Shown here: positions 25,606 to 33,371 of the stretch, in pieces
Layout of the letters: every line of letters begins with the position of its first letter
Numbering within the stretch: position 1 is the stretch's first letter
Origin: a virus
DNA: 40,412 bases
Virus record (IMG/VR): IMGVR_UViG_3300042887_000795
Coordinates: 1-40,412 of that record
Strand: one strand, 5' to 3'
Notes under the pieces: generated by a model
What the model was told of the DNA's origin: nothing
Database searches by the model: none
What the model saw: only the letters and a program-made list of their open reading frames with translations
Program-made: the position numbers and the translations under genes

Positions 25606-26541
25606 TCACTTTCTTGTCAACCGCACTGCCTCGTCCCGGGTCTTGCCCTCCAGAAGCGCATCGAGGATCGCGTCCTCGGCATCGAACGGCGTCTTCGGGC
25701 GCTCCGAGCGAGACACGCCGCGAACGGCGGTCGGCTGCGTTGCCTTCCGTGCCTGTGCCGGGGATGCGACCTGTCCTGCGAGGCTGGAGAACGCCTCCTG
25801 AGCGAGGTGCATGACGGTGGGGTAGGTTCCGGGTTTCGATGCCCCGAGGCGGTCCATCTCGGCGATCACGGCTTCCCGCGTGGGGGACTTGCCCCCGTAC
25901 TGGGCCGTGAACCACGAGACGGCTGAATCCACCTGAGACATCAACGATTGCTCCGCCGCCTTCTGCTGCGCGGTGCGGAGTTCGGCGAGTTCGGCACGCA
26001 TCGCCTTGAGGGGCTTTGCGGCTTCCTCGCCAAGCAGTTCCGTGACCTCGGAGAACGGGTCTTCCGCCTCTTGGGACTCGGCCTTCGGCTTCGAGGGTTC
26101 GGCGTCGTCAACGTCGTCCTCGATGTCGTCGTCCTCGCCCGGCGGCTCCGTGCCTGCCTTGGCCTTCAACTGCTTCTCCAACTCGGCCATCTTCTTGCCG
26201 TAGCCATCGACATCCTTCTGCCGCTTGGAAGCCTTGTCGGCCCAAGCGCGGAGGGTTGCGTCGTCGGCGGACATGATGACCTGCTCGGGCACGCCGTCCC
26301 TCTTCAGGACGCCTGCCCACTTCTCCCGGTCGGGCGACGCGATGGTCGCCACCGGGATCTCATCGCGTGGTTCGACGGGGGCAGGAGCCTCATCGGGCTC
26401 CTCGATCGCCTCCGGTTCGTCGTCACGCGACAGCAGCCGATCAAGAATGGCGTCGTCGTGATCGACGGCGCTGGCCTTGTCGGCCACGATGGGGTTCGCC
26501 TCGGCTGGTGCCTCGGCCTCGATGACGTTGGGTTCACTCAT
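25606..26541 (-). CDS. Scaffold protein, 311 aa
   Basis: Very acidic (runs such as EDDDIEDDVDDAEPS) with a helical central section (KASKRQKDVDGYGKKMAELE, then KAMRAELAELRTAQQKAAEQS) and a basic C-terminal helix (AILDALLEGKTRDEAVRLTRK), as expected of a scaffolding protein that binds coat protein by its basic C terminus. It is encoded directly before the coat gene and overlaps no gene; ATG 26541 is 6 bases after the upstream stop. Confidence 0.8.
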   Translation of the reverse strand: MSEPNVIEAEAPAEANPIVADKASAVDHDDAILDRLLSRDDEPEAIEEPDEAPAPVEPRDEIPVATIASPDREKWAGVLKRDGVPEQVIMSADDATLRAWADKASKRQKDVDGYGKKMAELEKQLKAKAGTEPPGEDDDIEDDVDDAEPSKPKAESQEAEDPFSEVTELLGEEAAKPLKAMRAELAELRTAQQKAAEQSLMSQVDSAVSWFTAQYGGKSPTREAVIAEMDRLGASKPGTYPTVMHLAQEAFSSLAGQVASPAQARKATQPTAVRGVSRSERPKTPFDAEDAILDALLEGKTRDEAVRLTRK

Positions 26542-26547
26542 GGTGTC

Positions 26548-26844
26548 CTAGTCCTTCTCAAATCCATGCTGTGCCATGACGTTGCGCTCATGGCGGCGCG
26601 ACTCGATGATGGGCTTGCCCTGACGGTTCGTCCTGCACCCGGGCAAGCGCCGGGGAAGGGCGTTGGAGACGTACGGGTACTGCGACCTGTTCGTCGCCGA
26701 ATCGACCTGAAATGCGGAGATGAGCCGCGTCAGACGCACACCATCGACCTCGACGGTTGATCCGATCGCTGGCGCAGCGGCCATCGAGAAGTGCCTCTCG
26801 ACCACGCGCCCCGTGGCCTCGTCGCGGAAAGCATAAATCGGCAT
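26548..26844 (-). CDS. FmdB-like small protein between portal and scaffold, 98 aa
   Basis: Starts MPIYAFRDEATG, reminiscent of the FmdB zinc-ribbon opening MPxYxYxC, but with the first Cys pair missing. The C-terminal half (YPYVSNALPRRLPGC, then GKPIIESRRHERNVMAQHGF) has the 'SdalG......GrPv..SRr.r......G' pattern known from portal-adjacent phage genes. A possible zinc-free derivative of that family. AGGGGAAAG precedes ATG 26844. Function unknown. Confidence 0.6.
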   Translation of the reverse strand: MPIYAFRDEATGRVVERHFSMAAAPAIGSTVEVDGVRLTRLISAFQVDSATNRSQYPYVSNALPRRLPGCRTNRQGKPIIESRRHERNVMAQHGFEKD

Positions 26845-26846
26845 CG

Positions 26847-28577
26847 CTACTTTCCCCTGTTTCTTCCAAGAACTTGTGCAATCGACTCGGACGGCGACTT
26901 GCCGCCCTGTGGTGCAGACACCACAGGCTGCTGCTGCATCTGCTGCACCTTCTGGTCGTCGATCATGTCGGCGAGGTTTGGGATGTTCATGGCGTCGCCG
27001 ACGATCGACATGACTTCCTTCCACTTGACGTGGGGGCTCGCCACCACCGCCTGCGACAGCGTCCCCACCAGTTGCAGGAGTTCCATCGCCCGCTTCTGCA
27101 TGACGATGTCGGATACCCGCTCCATGCTCATCACGTCGATGTCGATGTCGAGGTCGTCGAACAGCCCGACCATCGCCCGTGGGCTGAAGATCGGCTCCGG
27201 CTCACGCATGATCACCATACCGTCCTCGCCGAGCGGGAACGTCACCTTCTGGTCGTGGAACAGGAACCACGCCACGTTCCTCATCACCTCGTTCACCTGC
27301 TCGCTGAACTGGCGCTTCAGGTGCGCCATCCGCAGGCCGCTGGCGCTCTCGGCGATCGAGATCTCCGTCGCCGTCGCCTGACCCGTCACGTTCCCGCGCA
27401 TGGCGTCGTGGATGCCGCTGACGCGGTCGAGCCTGTCCTGCGCCATCCCCGAGTACTGCACCTGCTGGGCCGTGATCCCGCCAACCTCAAACGGCACCAC
27501 CTGCGTGGGGTCGATGCCGTCGGCAAGCACGACATAGAGGTCGTCCCTGTCACGCAAGTCCTGAGCCAACTTGGAGTTACGGCTGTCAACGGCCACCACG
27601 CGCTTGTATGCGCTCGCCGAGTACCGCATCGAGCGAAGGTGCGCGTTGACATCGTCCATCTGCGGCACGATGCACACGATCGGCGACAGCGGGTACGGGT
27701 CGTCCGGCACCGTGTACGCCCCGAAGACCGTGTACGGACCCGTCCTCGGCCCCCAGTAGGGGCGCGGCGCACGCACGAACCCGACGTTCGCCGCCTCGCC
27801 CTTCGCCTGCCCCTTCAGCATGGTGTAGATCGTGCCGTTGAACATCGAGAGCCCGGTCGCCTCGTCCACCTCCTCCGAGTCCTCGTCCCTCACCTCCGGC
27901 ACGAAGACCTCGTAGACGACCAGTTCCTTGCGGTCGGGGATCTCGCGCTTGCGGCCCTCGTCCGCCCGGACCTCGTCAACGCCCGCGTTCTCGCCGATGG
28001 CGACGATCGCGTCCATGTCCCAGCCCTCCTCGCGCTGGGCCTGCTCGACGAGATCGTCCTTGTCCACCACCCAGCAATGGCCCATGTACCGAACGTCCTC
28101 GACGTTCGACGCCGCCGGGTCCATGAAGAACCTGTCCGGGCTGATGCGGTAGACGCGAGGAAGCCACGGATCCTGACCGTCAGGCGACCTGTAGCCCTTG
28201 CGGGGCTCGTTCACCACCATCGCCACGCCATACCCAAGCAGCATGTCGGTGGCGATCCGCTCCAGCGTGTTGCGGAGTTTGGTCATCTTCGTCCAGCGGT
28301 TCAGGCCGACCTGAAGCACGCCAGCCGTCAACGACTGCGACACCGGACGGGAGGACCGCACCCGGACCTTCGGCGAGTCGTGGATGATCCTCGGCAGGAT
28401 CAGCGACACGTACTCATGCACGAAGTTCTCCGGGTCGTCCTGCCCGTCCGCCGTCCCACGGAACGCAGGCCCGTGGTACCGCTCGATCAGACGCCGCCAC
28501 TCCGTGAGGTGCTGGTCGCGGAAATCCTCCGCAGCCTCCACCTCCCGCATCAACGAACGAAGATCGAGCCGCAGCAT
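26847..28577 (-). CDS. Portal protein, 576 aa
   Basis: Placed between the terminase/basic-protein cluster and the scaffold. The long, mostly helical protein opens with RSLMREVEAAEDFRDQHLTEW, contains SLILPRIIHDSPKVRVRSSRP (like portal wing segments), ISPDRFFMDPAASNVEDVRYMGHCW, and a conserved portal stem/clip region (GIHDAMRGNVTGQATATEIS, residues about 390-420), typical of P22-type portal proteins that use an 'ATE' helix. It ends in a Gln-rich tail. Operator-like dyad 26907-26926 lies within its last codons. Confidence 0.85.
   Translation of the reverse strand: MLRLDLRSLMREVEAAEDFRDQHLTEWRRLIERYHGPAFRGTADGQDDPENFVHEYVSLILPRIIHDSPKVRVRSSRPVSQSLTAGVLQVGLNRWTKMTKLRNTLERIATDMLLGYGVAMVVNEPRKGYRSPDGQDPWLPRVYRISPDRFFMDPAASNVEDVRYMGHCWVVDKDDLVEQAQREEGWDMDAIVAIGENAGVDEVRADEGRKREIPDRKELVVYEVFVPEVRDEDSEEVDEATGLSMFNGTIYTMLKGQAKGEAANVGFVRAPRPYWGPRTGPYTVFGAYTVPDDPYPLSPIVCIVPQMDDVNAHLRSMRYSASAYKRVVAVDSRNSKLAQDLRDRDDLYVVLADGIDPTQVVPFEVGGITAQQVQYSGMAQDRLDRVSGIHDAMRGNVTGQATATEISIAESASGLRMAHLKRQFSEQVNEVMRNVAWFLFHDQKVTFPLGEDGMVIMREPEPIFSPRAMVGLFDDLDIDIDVMSMERVSDIVMQKRAMELLQLVGTLSQAVVASPHVKWKEVMSIVGDAMNIPNLADMIDDQKVQQMQQQPVVSAPQGGKSPSESIAQVLGRNRGK
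26907..26926. promoter_or_regulatory. Operator-like dyad 4, inside the portal gene
   Basis: CTGTGGTGCAGACACCACAG; extended by one base each side the arms are 9 bp. It matches dyad 1 in 17 of 20 positions, differing only in the centre. It encodes the tail of the portal protein (QQQPVVSAPQ). I see no clear promoter boxes next to it, so it may act as a roadblock or silence capsid-gene expression early. Confidence 0.5.
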
Positions 28578-28579
28578 CG

Positions 28580-28732
28580 TCAGCGCCCCTTCCTTCCGCC
28601 ACCCATGCCACCGCCCATGCCGCCGCCCTTGCCACCGCCCATCCCGCCGCCGTGGCCGTAGCGGCTACCTGCCGACTTTCCGCCTCGGGAACGGGGGGAC
28701 GACTTCATCGACTTCTTCTTGCTTCCGTACAT
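28580..28732 (-). CDS. Gly/Met-repeat basic mini-protein, 50 aa
   Basis: Basic N-terminal half (MYGSKKKSMKSSPRSRGGKS) and a C-terminal run of GGGMGGGK-type repeats (residues 28-46). GAAGGAAGAG precedes ATG 28732. It sits just before the portal gene and ends 3 bases before it. It may be an unstructured nucleic-acid-binding or membrane-interacting peptide; no family is recognised. Confidence 0.6.
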   Translation of the reverse strand: MYGSKKKSMKSSPRSRGGKSAGSRYGHGGGMGGGKGGGMGGGMGGGRKGR

Positions 28733-28928
28733 GGCTCTCTTCCTTCGCGGGCTGCGCCCGCACCTTGGGTTCCTCAAGCACCAGCGCACGCAACGCCCTC
28801 GCGTCCGCGCCGCTGCACACGAACCGATCGCGGTCGCCGACGAACACGACGATCGCGTCTCCGTTGTCCTCGCACCACTTCACCGAAGCGAGCGGCACGA
28901 GGATCCTGCCTGCACAGCGGATCAGCAC
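28665..28928 (-). CDS. Small unknown protein, 87 aa
   Basis: From GTG 28928 it reads LIRCAGRILVPLASVKWCEDN, then AIVVFVGDRDRFVCSGADARAL, then a charged, Glu/Lys-rich C-terminal part. The N-terminal half looks like a small beta fold with three Cys residues. The end overlaps the Gly/Met gene by 68 bases. The frame is open upstream to 28988 through a basic stretch, so the start is uncertain. No family recognised. Confidence 0.5.
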   Translation of the reverse strand: MLIRCAGRILVPLASVKWCEDNGDAIVVFVGDRDRFVCSGADARALRALVLEEPKVRAQPAKEESHVRKQEEVDEVVPPFPRRKVGR

Positions 28929-28956
28929 TTCTTGCCGCCCTTCTTCTTGGACTTCT

Positions 28957-29094
28957 TCACTTGCGGCCTCCCTTCTTCTTCGCGACACGCTCCGGCAGGC
29001 GCTTCGTGGACGAGGTCTTCTTCGCCCACTTCTTCGCCGTCTTCGGCATCGTCGCGAACATGAACCGCTGCTGGGCCTTGCTCTTGAAAGGCAT
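28957..29094 (-). CDS. Tiny basic phage protein, 45 aa
   Basis: MPFKSKAQQRFMFATMPKTA and onward, ending ERVAKKKGGRK. This 'PFKS.AQ.R.MFA..PK.A..WA' pattern is common in short genes near terminase or portal genes of many phages. Its start ATG overlaps the previous gene's stop. A DNA-associated virion role is likely but undemonstrated. Confidence 0.65.
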   Translation of the reverse strand: MPFKSKAQQRFMFATMPKTAKKWAKKTSSTKRLPERVAKKKGGRK

Positions 29095-29204
29095 CAGCGG
29101 CCCTTCTTCTTCGCCATCGACTTGCCAGTCTTCTTGGCGTAGGCCGCAGCCTGCATCTTGCCCATCTTCGTGTACGGGAACGACTTCTTTCCTACCTTCG
29201 GCAT
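29094..29204 (-). CDS. Tiny basic phage protein, 36 aa
   Basis: MPKVGKKSFPYTKMGKMQAA and onward to MAKKKGR. The 'KKFPYT..G...A..YAKKTGK' pattern is well known from small phage genes. Start and stop overlap those of its neighbours (TGATG), which argues for real translation. Confidence 0.65.
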   Translation of the reverse strand: MPKVGKKSFPYTKMGKMQAAAYAKKTGKSMAKKKGR

Positions 29205-29335
29205 CACTTGCTCTTCTTCCAGCCGCTCTTCATGGCGGCGTATGACTTCGCGCTCACGGTTGACTGCGACTTGGGGCGCGAGATCCCAAGACGCTTGCGA
29301 CGGTTGATGTTGCCCACCAGCGAGTTCTTCGCCAT
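29204..29335 (-). CDS. Tiny basic phage protein, 43 aa
   Basis: MAKNSLVGNINRRKRLGISR followed by PKSQSTVSAKSYAAMKSGW and KKSK. This opening is familiar from very short phage genes of unknown function near the terminase. Ends exactly where the next tiny gene begins. Confidence 0.65.
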   Translation of the reverse strand: MAKNSLVGNINRRKRLGISRPKSQSTVSAKSYAAMKSGWKKSK

Positions 29336-29336
29336 G

Positions 29337-29681
29337 TCATTGCACCTTCTGCACGAGATTCATCGGAACCGACGAGAACGGAGACTTGCCCTCCGACATC
29401 ATCTTGCGGGCATGGGCGATCGCCTTGCGGATGATCGCCTCGTTGGGCATCTCGCCGTACTCCGATGCCACGAGAACCTGATCGATCTCCTCGCGGCTCA
29501 TGCCCGGGACCAGCGTCGGAATCTGAACCTCCTTGCCGTCGATGTCCACGCCGACCGAGTACTCGGTGACCTCCTCGCCCGACTTGTTGCGGAACGGGCC
29601 AAGCCATCCGGCACCCTTCGCCGTGCCGTCGGCACGCTGCGTCTGCGGGTCGAACCTCGCGATCATCGGCGGTATCTGCAT
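29337..29681 (-). CDS. Phage structural-module protein, 114 aa
   Basis: Central block WLGPFRNKSGEEVTEYSVGV, then DGKEVQIPTLVPGMSREEID and AIIRKAIAHARKMMSEGKSP. This 'G.yLG....p.G...tE.SiGV..dGke..iPtLvP.lt..E...l' pattern is seen as a stand-alone gene or inside large polyvalent proteins of many phages. Function is not known. GTGGGGGT lies upstream of ATG 29681, two bases after the preceding stop. Confidence 0.65.
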   Translation of the reverse strand: MQIPPMIARFDPQTQRADGTAKGAGWLGPFRNKSGEEVTEYSVGVDIDGKEVQIPTLVPGMSREEIDQVLVASEYGEMPNEAIIRKAIAHARKMMSEGKSPFSSVPMNLVQKVQ

Positions 29682-29682
29682 C

Positions 29683-29916
29683 TCAGCACCCCCACCTCTT
29701 TCTCGCGGCCTTGCCGCGCTCGCCCGTCCACGACCTCGACCTCGCACAGAACGACTTGTGCCTCGGATTGTCCTTGTCCTTCGTCGGTGCCTGCAACTTC
29801 GAGCCCGTGGCACGGTTGTACCGCGCCCGGCCCTTCGCCGTCAGGCCCGCACCCTTGGAAACAGGCAACTTCTCCCCGCGACCCACCGCCAGACTCGGCC
29901 CGCGCTTCCTAGCCAT
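29683..29916 (-). CDS. DUF6321-like small protein, 77 aa
   Basis: Contains GLTAKGRARYNRATGSKLQAP and HKSFCARSRSWTGERGKAAR, a combination I recognise as the small DUF6321-type phage family (no known function; basic, one Cys motif SFCAR). ATG 29916 overlaps the terminase stop (ATGGCTAG), implying translational coupling to the large terminase, so it may assist packaging. Confidence 0.7.
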   Translation of the reverse strand: MARKRGPSLAVGRGEKLPVSKGAGLTAKGRARYNRATGSKLQAPTKDKDNPRHKSFCARSRSWTGERGKAARKRWGC

Positions 29917-31654
29917 TGATGACCTCCTCGTGCTTCAGGATGCTCCCCAACGTGTCGCCACCGTACATCGGCTCCTCCTCAACCGGGGCTCCCGCCTCGT
30001 CGCAAAGCAGCAGCGCCCCAGCACACGCGATCACACGGTCGCCGTGCGACTCCCTCGCCCCGCTCGAATCGTCACGCCTCGACCCCGCCTCGATGCTGCC
30101 ATCGTCAAGCACCACATATTCGAGCATCTCGTCGAGGCACTCGCCGCTCGGCACCACACACTCGCCCTGAGCGATCGCCCGGCTGAGCCCGCCAAGCAGC
30201 GCCCGCTTCGCCCGCTTCGTGCTCGTCCAGCCCACCCGCATCGTCCGGCGCTCGTCCTTCGTCCCGTCCACCCGCTGGCGGTAGATGTTGCGCCACCCGG
30301 CGCGCTCGAAGTCGTGGAACAACGACGCCCCGGGACCGTTCGTCTCCCAGCCGATCAGCGCCTCGCGCCGACCACGCCACACCCGGCGCATCGCCTGCGC
30401 CACCTCCAAGGCAAGGTCGTAGGTCGGGATGTTCGGATCCACGAACTCCGCCACCACGCGCCGGGCCTGAGCGTCCATGACACACGCCACCGCGTTCGCG
30501 CTGCCCGTCCCGTACGACGGGTCGAGGAACACCACATAGTCCGCCACGCGGTCAGGCTCGCCCCACACGCGCCACCTGCCCTGCGGCGACGGCTCCAGCC
30601 TGCCCTTCACCACCTCGCACCGCCTCGGCTCGGCGGCGTTCTCGTCGCGGTGGTTCGTGATCGCCAGCGCCGAGAAGAACGACGCGCCGCTGCCGATGTT
30701 CTCGGCGAACACGTTCTGCGCGAGGTCGATGCGGTCGCGGCGCGGCAACTGGTCCGCGAGCCACGGCGTCCACACATACCGCGCACCGACGAACCCCGTC
30801 ACGCTGCCGTCGATGTCCTCGCGGTCCTCGCGGCCCGCGCCCTTCTCGGGGTGCTGCCAGTACATCAACTCGACGAGCCGTGGATCGCCGGAGGTCCGCG
30901 CCTTCGACACGAGCCGTGCGTACTCGGTGCCCGCGCCGATCGGCGTCGAGACGGCGATGCGGCACGATGTGGTGTCGGCGGCGGAGCGCCACGCGGCGTC
31001 CGCGTTGTCGAGCGCGGCGAACTCGTCGAACACCACGAGCGTCCGGCGGTCGCCGCGCCCGATGTGTTCGGTGCTGGCCTGCCCGGTGATCGTCGCGCCG
31101 CTCTCGGGGTGACGCAGCATCAGGTGCTGCCTGTACGCGCCGCCCTTCTTGAACTCGTCCGCCTTCGCTGGCAGCAGCCACCCGGGCTGCGAGGCGAGGA
31201 GGTAGTCCAACTTCCAGTACAGCGAGCCGGGGTCGCCCGTGCGATCGACGAGATCCTCGACACGCGACACCATGAGCGCCTGCCATGCGTGGAACTGCCA
31301 GCCCCACAGCGAGACGGCGGAGAGGAGCCACGACGCGCCCATGTCGCGTGTCTTGCGAACGATCACATCGCGGCCCTCGCGGACGCACTCGATGATCGAG
31401 TCGGCGGCGGCGACCTGACACGGCCACAGGACGAACGGCGTGTGCGGGTACTCGACCGGACGCTCGCGTCCATCGAGCGCGATCTCCTTCACGCGGTATG
31501 TCCACGCGCACGACTCGCACCACAGCGCGAAGTCCGATGCGAACGCGGCGCGTAGATGCGGCTGCTCCTTCGCGGTCGCGCCGTACACGCGCTCGCGCAG
31601 CGCCTTGATCCGCTCGTGTTCAGTTTGCGGTCGAGGTGATGCGGCCACGCGCAC
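29909..31654 (-). CDS. terL: Terminase large subunit, 581 aa
   Basis: Motor of DNA packaging. ATPase: Walker A-type RKTRDMGASW at 100-109, Walker B LVVFDE at 206-211 (catalytic E211), coupling motif STP at 236-238. RNase H-like nuclease: D378 in FLDPSYGTG, E437 in GWETNG, D539 in SHGDRV. Both domains are complete. It overlaps the small subunit by 35 bases. Packaging strategy (headful or cos) cannot be told from sequence. Confidence 0.95.
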   Translation of the reverse strand: MRVAASPRPQTEHERIKALRERVYGATAKEQPHLRAAFASDFALWCESCAWTYRVKEIALDGRERPVEYPHTPFVLWPCQVAAADSIIECVREGRDVIVRKTRDMGASWLLSAVSLWGWQFHAWQALMVSRVEDLVDRTGDPGSLYWKLDYLLASQPGWLLPAKADEFKKGGAYRQHLMLRHPESGATITGQASTEHIGRGDRRTLVVFDEFAALDNADAAWRSAADTTSCRIAVSTPIGAGTEYARLVSKARTSGDPRLVELMYWQHPEKGAGREDREDIDGSVTGFVGARYVWTPWLADQLPRRDRIDLAQNVFAENIGSGASFFSALAITNHRDENAAEPRRCEVVKGRLEPSPQGRWRVWGEPDRVADYVVFLDPSYGTGSANAVACVMDAQARRVVAEFVDPNIPTYDLALEVAQAMRRVWRGRREALIGWETNGPGASLFHDFERAGWRNIYRQRVDGTKDERRTMRVGWTSTKRAKRALLGGLSRAIAQGECVVPSGECLDEMLEYVVLDDGSIEAGSRRDDSSGARESHGDRVIACAGALLLCDEAGAPVEEEPMYGGDTLGSILKHEEVING

Positions 31655-32117
31655 CCCACTCGGCGAGGAAGCGCGAGCCCTGCGTGGACTCGCCGCTCTC
31701 GATCTTGATCGCGCCGCCGTTGGCCCCGGTGTGTTCGAGCGACACGCGCTCGCGGTACTTGTGCGGCTTCAACGCCTTGAGCCGGAAGATCAGCAGCGTC
31801 ATCGCGCTGCGGTCCATCTGCCGCTGGCCGTGGATCGCCTGCTCGGCAATCTTCTCCAGCCGATCTCCGATGTCGCGATCGAGTGCTTCGAGCCGGGCGT
31901 GGAACTCGGGATCGCTGCGCCACCGGGACGGCGTGGTGGTCGCGACCCCGGCCATCGCACACGCCGTGTCCCAGCCGTTCTCGACCAGCGCCGAGAGGAA
32001 GACCTCTTTAGCGTGTGCAATTTCCCCTGCCGCGCTCTTGGGAGGACGCCCCGGCCCTCGCTTCTTCAGCGGGCTCGCAGGCTGTGCTGGGCTGGTCTCG
32101 GCCATGCCGGGCTGCAT
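31620..32117 (-). CDS. terS: Terminase small subunit, 165 aa
   Basis: N-terminal Pro/Lys/Ala tail, then an HTH (EVFLSALVENGWDTACAMAG, then TTPSRWRSDPEFHARLEALD), a helix-rich oligomerisation part and a Gly/Ser-rich C terminus. This is the first gene of the late operon, in front of TerL. The start is ambiguous: 32117 and 32105 (MAETSPAQ) both lack a clear ribosome-binding site. The upstream 90 bases include the divergent operator 32201-32220. Confidence 0.8.
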   Translation of the reverse strand: MQPGMAETSPAQPASPLKKRGPGRPPKSAAGEIAHAKEVFLSALVENGWDTACAMAGVATTTPSRWRSDPEFHARLEALDRDIGDRLEKIAEQAIHGQRQMDRSAMTLLIFRLKALKPHKYRERVSLEHTGANGGAIKIESGESTQGSRFLAEWGARGRITSTAN

Positions 32118-32162
32118 ACCACGATTCTGGAGAAATCTTGGAATTTCGTTGGAAAGTTGGGG

Positions 32163-32191
32163 TTGCACGGTGGCGCATCCCGATCTATGCT
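32163..32191 (+). promoter_or_regulatory. Putative sigma-70 promoter of the plus-strand operon
   Basis: TTGCAC (32163-32168) and TATGCT (32186-32191) are separated by 17 bases, within a locally AT-richer stretch. The predicted start site is within the tandem TTGTGGTG half-sites of operator 2. Confidence 0.5.
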
Positions 32192-32220
32192 TGTGGTGCA
32201 TTGTGGTGAAGGAACCACAG
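32191..32220. promoter_or_regulatory. Operator 2 (plus-strand operon) with an extra half-site
   Basis: TTGTGGTGAAGGAACCACAG at 32201-32220 matches dyad 1 in 17 of 20 positions. Just upstream TTGTGGTGCA (32191-32200) repeats the left half-site in tandem at a 10-bp step, a pattern RHH proteins use for cooperative binding. Lies directly after the promoter and between divergent operons. Confidence 0.65.
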
Positions 32221-32248
32221 GCACTCACCCCTGACCGAGGACACGACC

Positions 32249-32641
32249 ATGACGATCACCGCTGCCCACCTCGCCCCGCCCGCCACCGTCGAGACCGCCA
32301 AGGTCCGCTACCGTCTCGCGACCCACATCAGGTGCCGAATCAGCCGCTGCGTGAGCCTGAACGCCCGCGACAACTTCGCGGCGATCGACTACGCGCAGGC
32401 CGAGTTCCGGGGCGCGATCGACCTCGCATTCGAGATCGGCGCGATCGACTGGCACACCCGCGTCGAGTTGATCGGCATCAACGACCGGATGGCGCGTCTG
32501 CACGGCGCGATCGTCAAGTGGCACCGCCGCAAGGTCGCCGAGCGCGGCGTTCGCCCCGATGCCAGCATGGTCTCCGCCGATGCGCTGGTGGGAGCCAAGC
32601 GCCTTGCCCGCCAACTCGACCCCACCACCACCACCGCCTGA
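32249..32641 (+). CDS. Unknown early protein, 130 aa
   Basis: First gene of the plus-strand operon, 28 bases after operator 2. It is helical and basic (TAKVRYRLATHIRCRISRCV, then LAFEIGAIDWHTRVELIGIN, then KWHRRKVAERG). No motif or family is recognised. GAGGACACGACC precedes the ATG. Position suggests expression right after infection. Confidence 0.65.
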   Translation: MTITAAHLAPPATVETAKVRYRLATHIRCRISRCVSLNARDNFAAIDYAQAEFRGAIDLAFEIGAIDWHTRVELIGINDRMARLHGAIVKWHRRKVAERGVRPDASMVSADALVGAKRLARQLDPTTTTA

Positions 32642-32672
32642 CACCACACGCACCACACACGAGGACACGACC

Positions 32673-32783
32673 ATGTTCGCCCTGATCCTGATCACCTTCG
32701 CCGCCTCCTGCGCTGCCCTCGCGGCCTTCGCCATCGTCTACCCCATCGCCTCGGACGCCGTCCGCAGCATCCGCACCCGCTGA
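32673..32783 (+). CDS. Small membrane protein, 36 aa
   Basis: A single hydrophobic span (FALILITFAASCAALAAFAI, residues 2-21) and a short basic tail (VRSIRTR). GAGGACACGACC precedes the ATG. Perhaps an early membrane-acting protein such as a superinfection-exclusion factor; no family is recognised. Confidence 0.6.
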   Translation: MFALILITFAASCAALAAFAIVYPIASDAVRSIRTR

Positions 32784-32798
32784 CTGTGCCCTGCGCCT

Positions 32799-32818
32799 CC
32801 CCCCGTGCGAGCGGGGGG
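32799..32818 (+). other. Intergenic hairpin in the plus-strand operon
   Basis: CCCCCCG and CGGGGGG enclose a 6-base loop (TGCGAG). No U-tract; likely an RNA-stability or partial-termination element between the mini membrane gene and the 155-residue gene. Confidence 0.45.
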
Positions 32819-32868
32819 CTGGCGCTCGTCACCGTGACGCGCACCACACCCTGACCGAGGAGACACCC

Positions 32869-33336
32869 ATGACCTTCATCACGGACCCGCAGATCACCCT
32901 GACGCTCGACGCGTACTTCGTGCAGGACCTCCGCCTGCGCTGGATGGCGACTAGCGCCCGCCGGGCGCTGGCCTACGCCCGTGCCACGCTGTACGTCCGC
33001 ACCGACTTCTACCGCGAGACGATGAGCCGCCTCCCGTGCGGGGATCAGGACGCCGCTGCCGAGCGCATCGAATCGCTGGAATACGGCCACGAAGCCGCGC
33101 TCGAACACATCAAGATCCTGACCACCGCCATCGAGTCCGCCGGGCTTGTCCCGGTCGATTCGACCACCTCGGGCTTCGGCGGCGACATCGTCACCCAGCA
33201 CGAGGCGGCGATCGAACTGCTCGCGCTGGCCCTCGCGCTGGCCTCGGTGAAGGGCGAGAACCACAAAGCCCTGACCGACGCCGTCACCCACCAGCAGGCG
33301 CTGCTGGAGCGCGTCATCGCCCGAGCCGGATTCTGA
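32869..33336 (+). CDS. Unknown early protein, 155 aa
   Basis: Helical throughout; basic Arg-rich N-terminal part (DLRLRWMATSARRALAYARA) and a C-terminal helical segment (AAIELLALALALASVKGENH, then TDAVTHQQALLERVIARAGF). GAGGAGACACCC precedes the ATG. No family recognised. Confidence 0.65.
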   Translation: MTFITDPQITLTLDAYFVQDLRLRWMATSARRALAYARATLYVRTDFYRETMSRLPCGDQDAAAERIESLEYGHEAALEHIKILTTAIESAGLVPVDSTTSGFGGDIVTQHEAAIELLALALALASVKGENHKALTDAVTHQQALLERVIARAGF

Positions 33337-33371
33337 CACCACGCACCACACACCACGAGGAGACACACACC

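Noticed and set aside
26757-28661. A 634-residue plus-strand open frame antisense to the portal gene
   Set aside because: Composition (His, Arg, Val, Pro runs) is typical of antisense translation; the portal protein on the other strand has clear features.
28926-28960. A 12-residue Lys-rich mini-frame starting with GTG
   Set aside because: Too short to support, although it sits in the cluster of tiny basic genes.
29711-31555. A 614-residue plus-strand open frame antisense to the large terminase
   Set aside because: The terminase has all ATPase and nuclease motifs; this frame has none and is a shadow.
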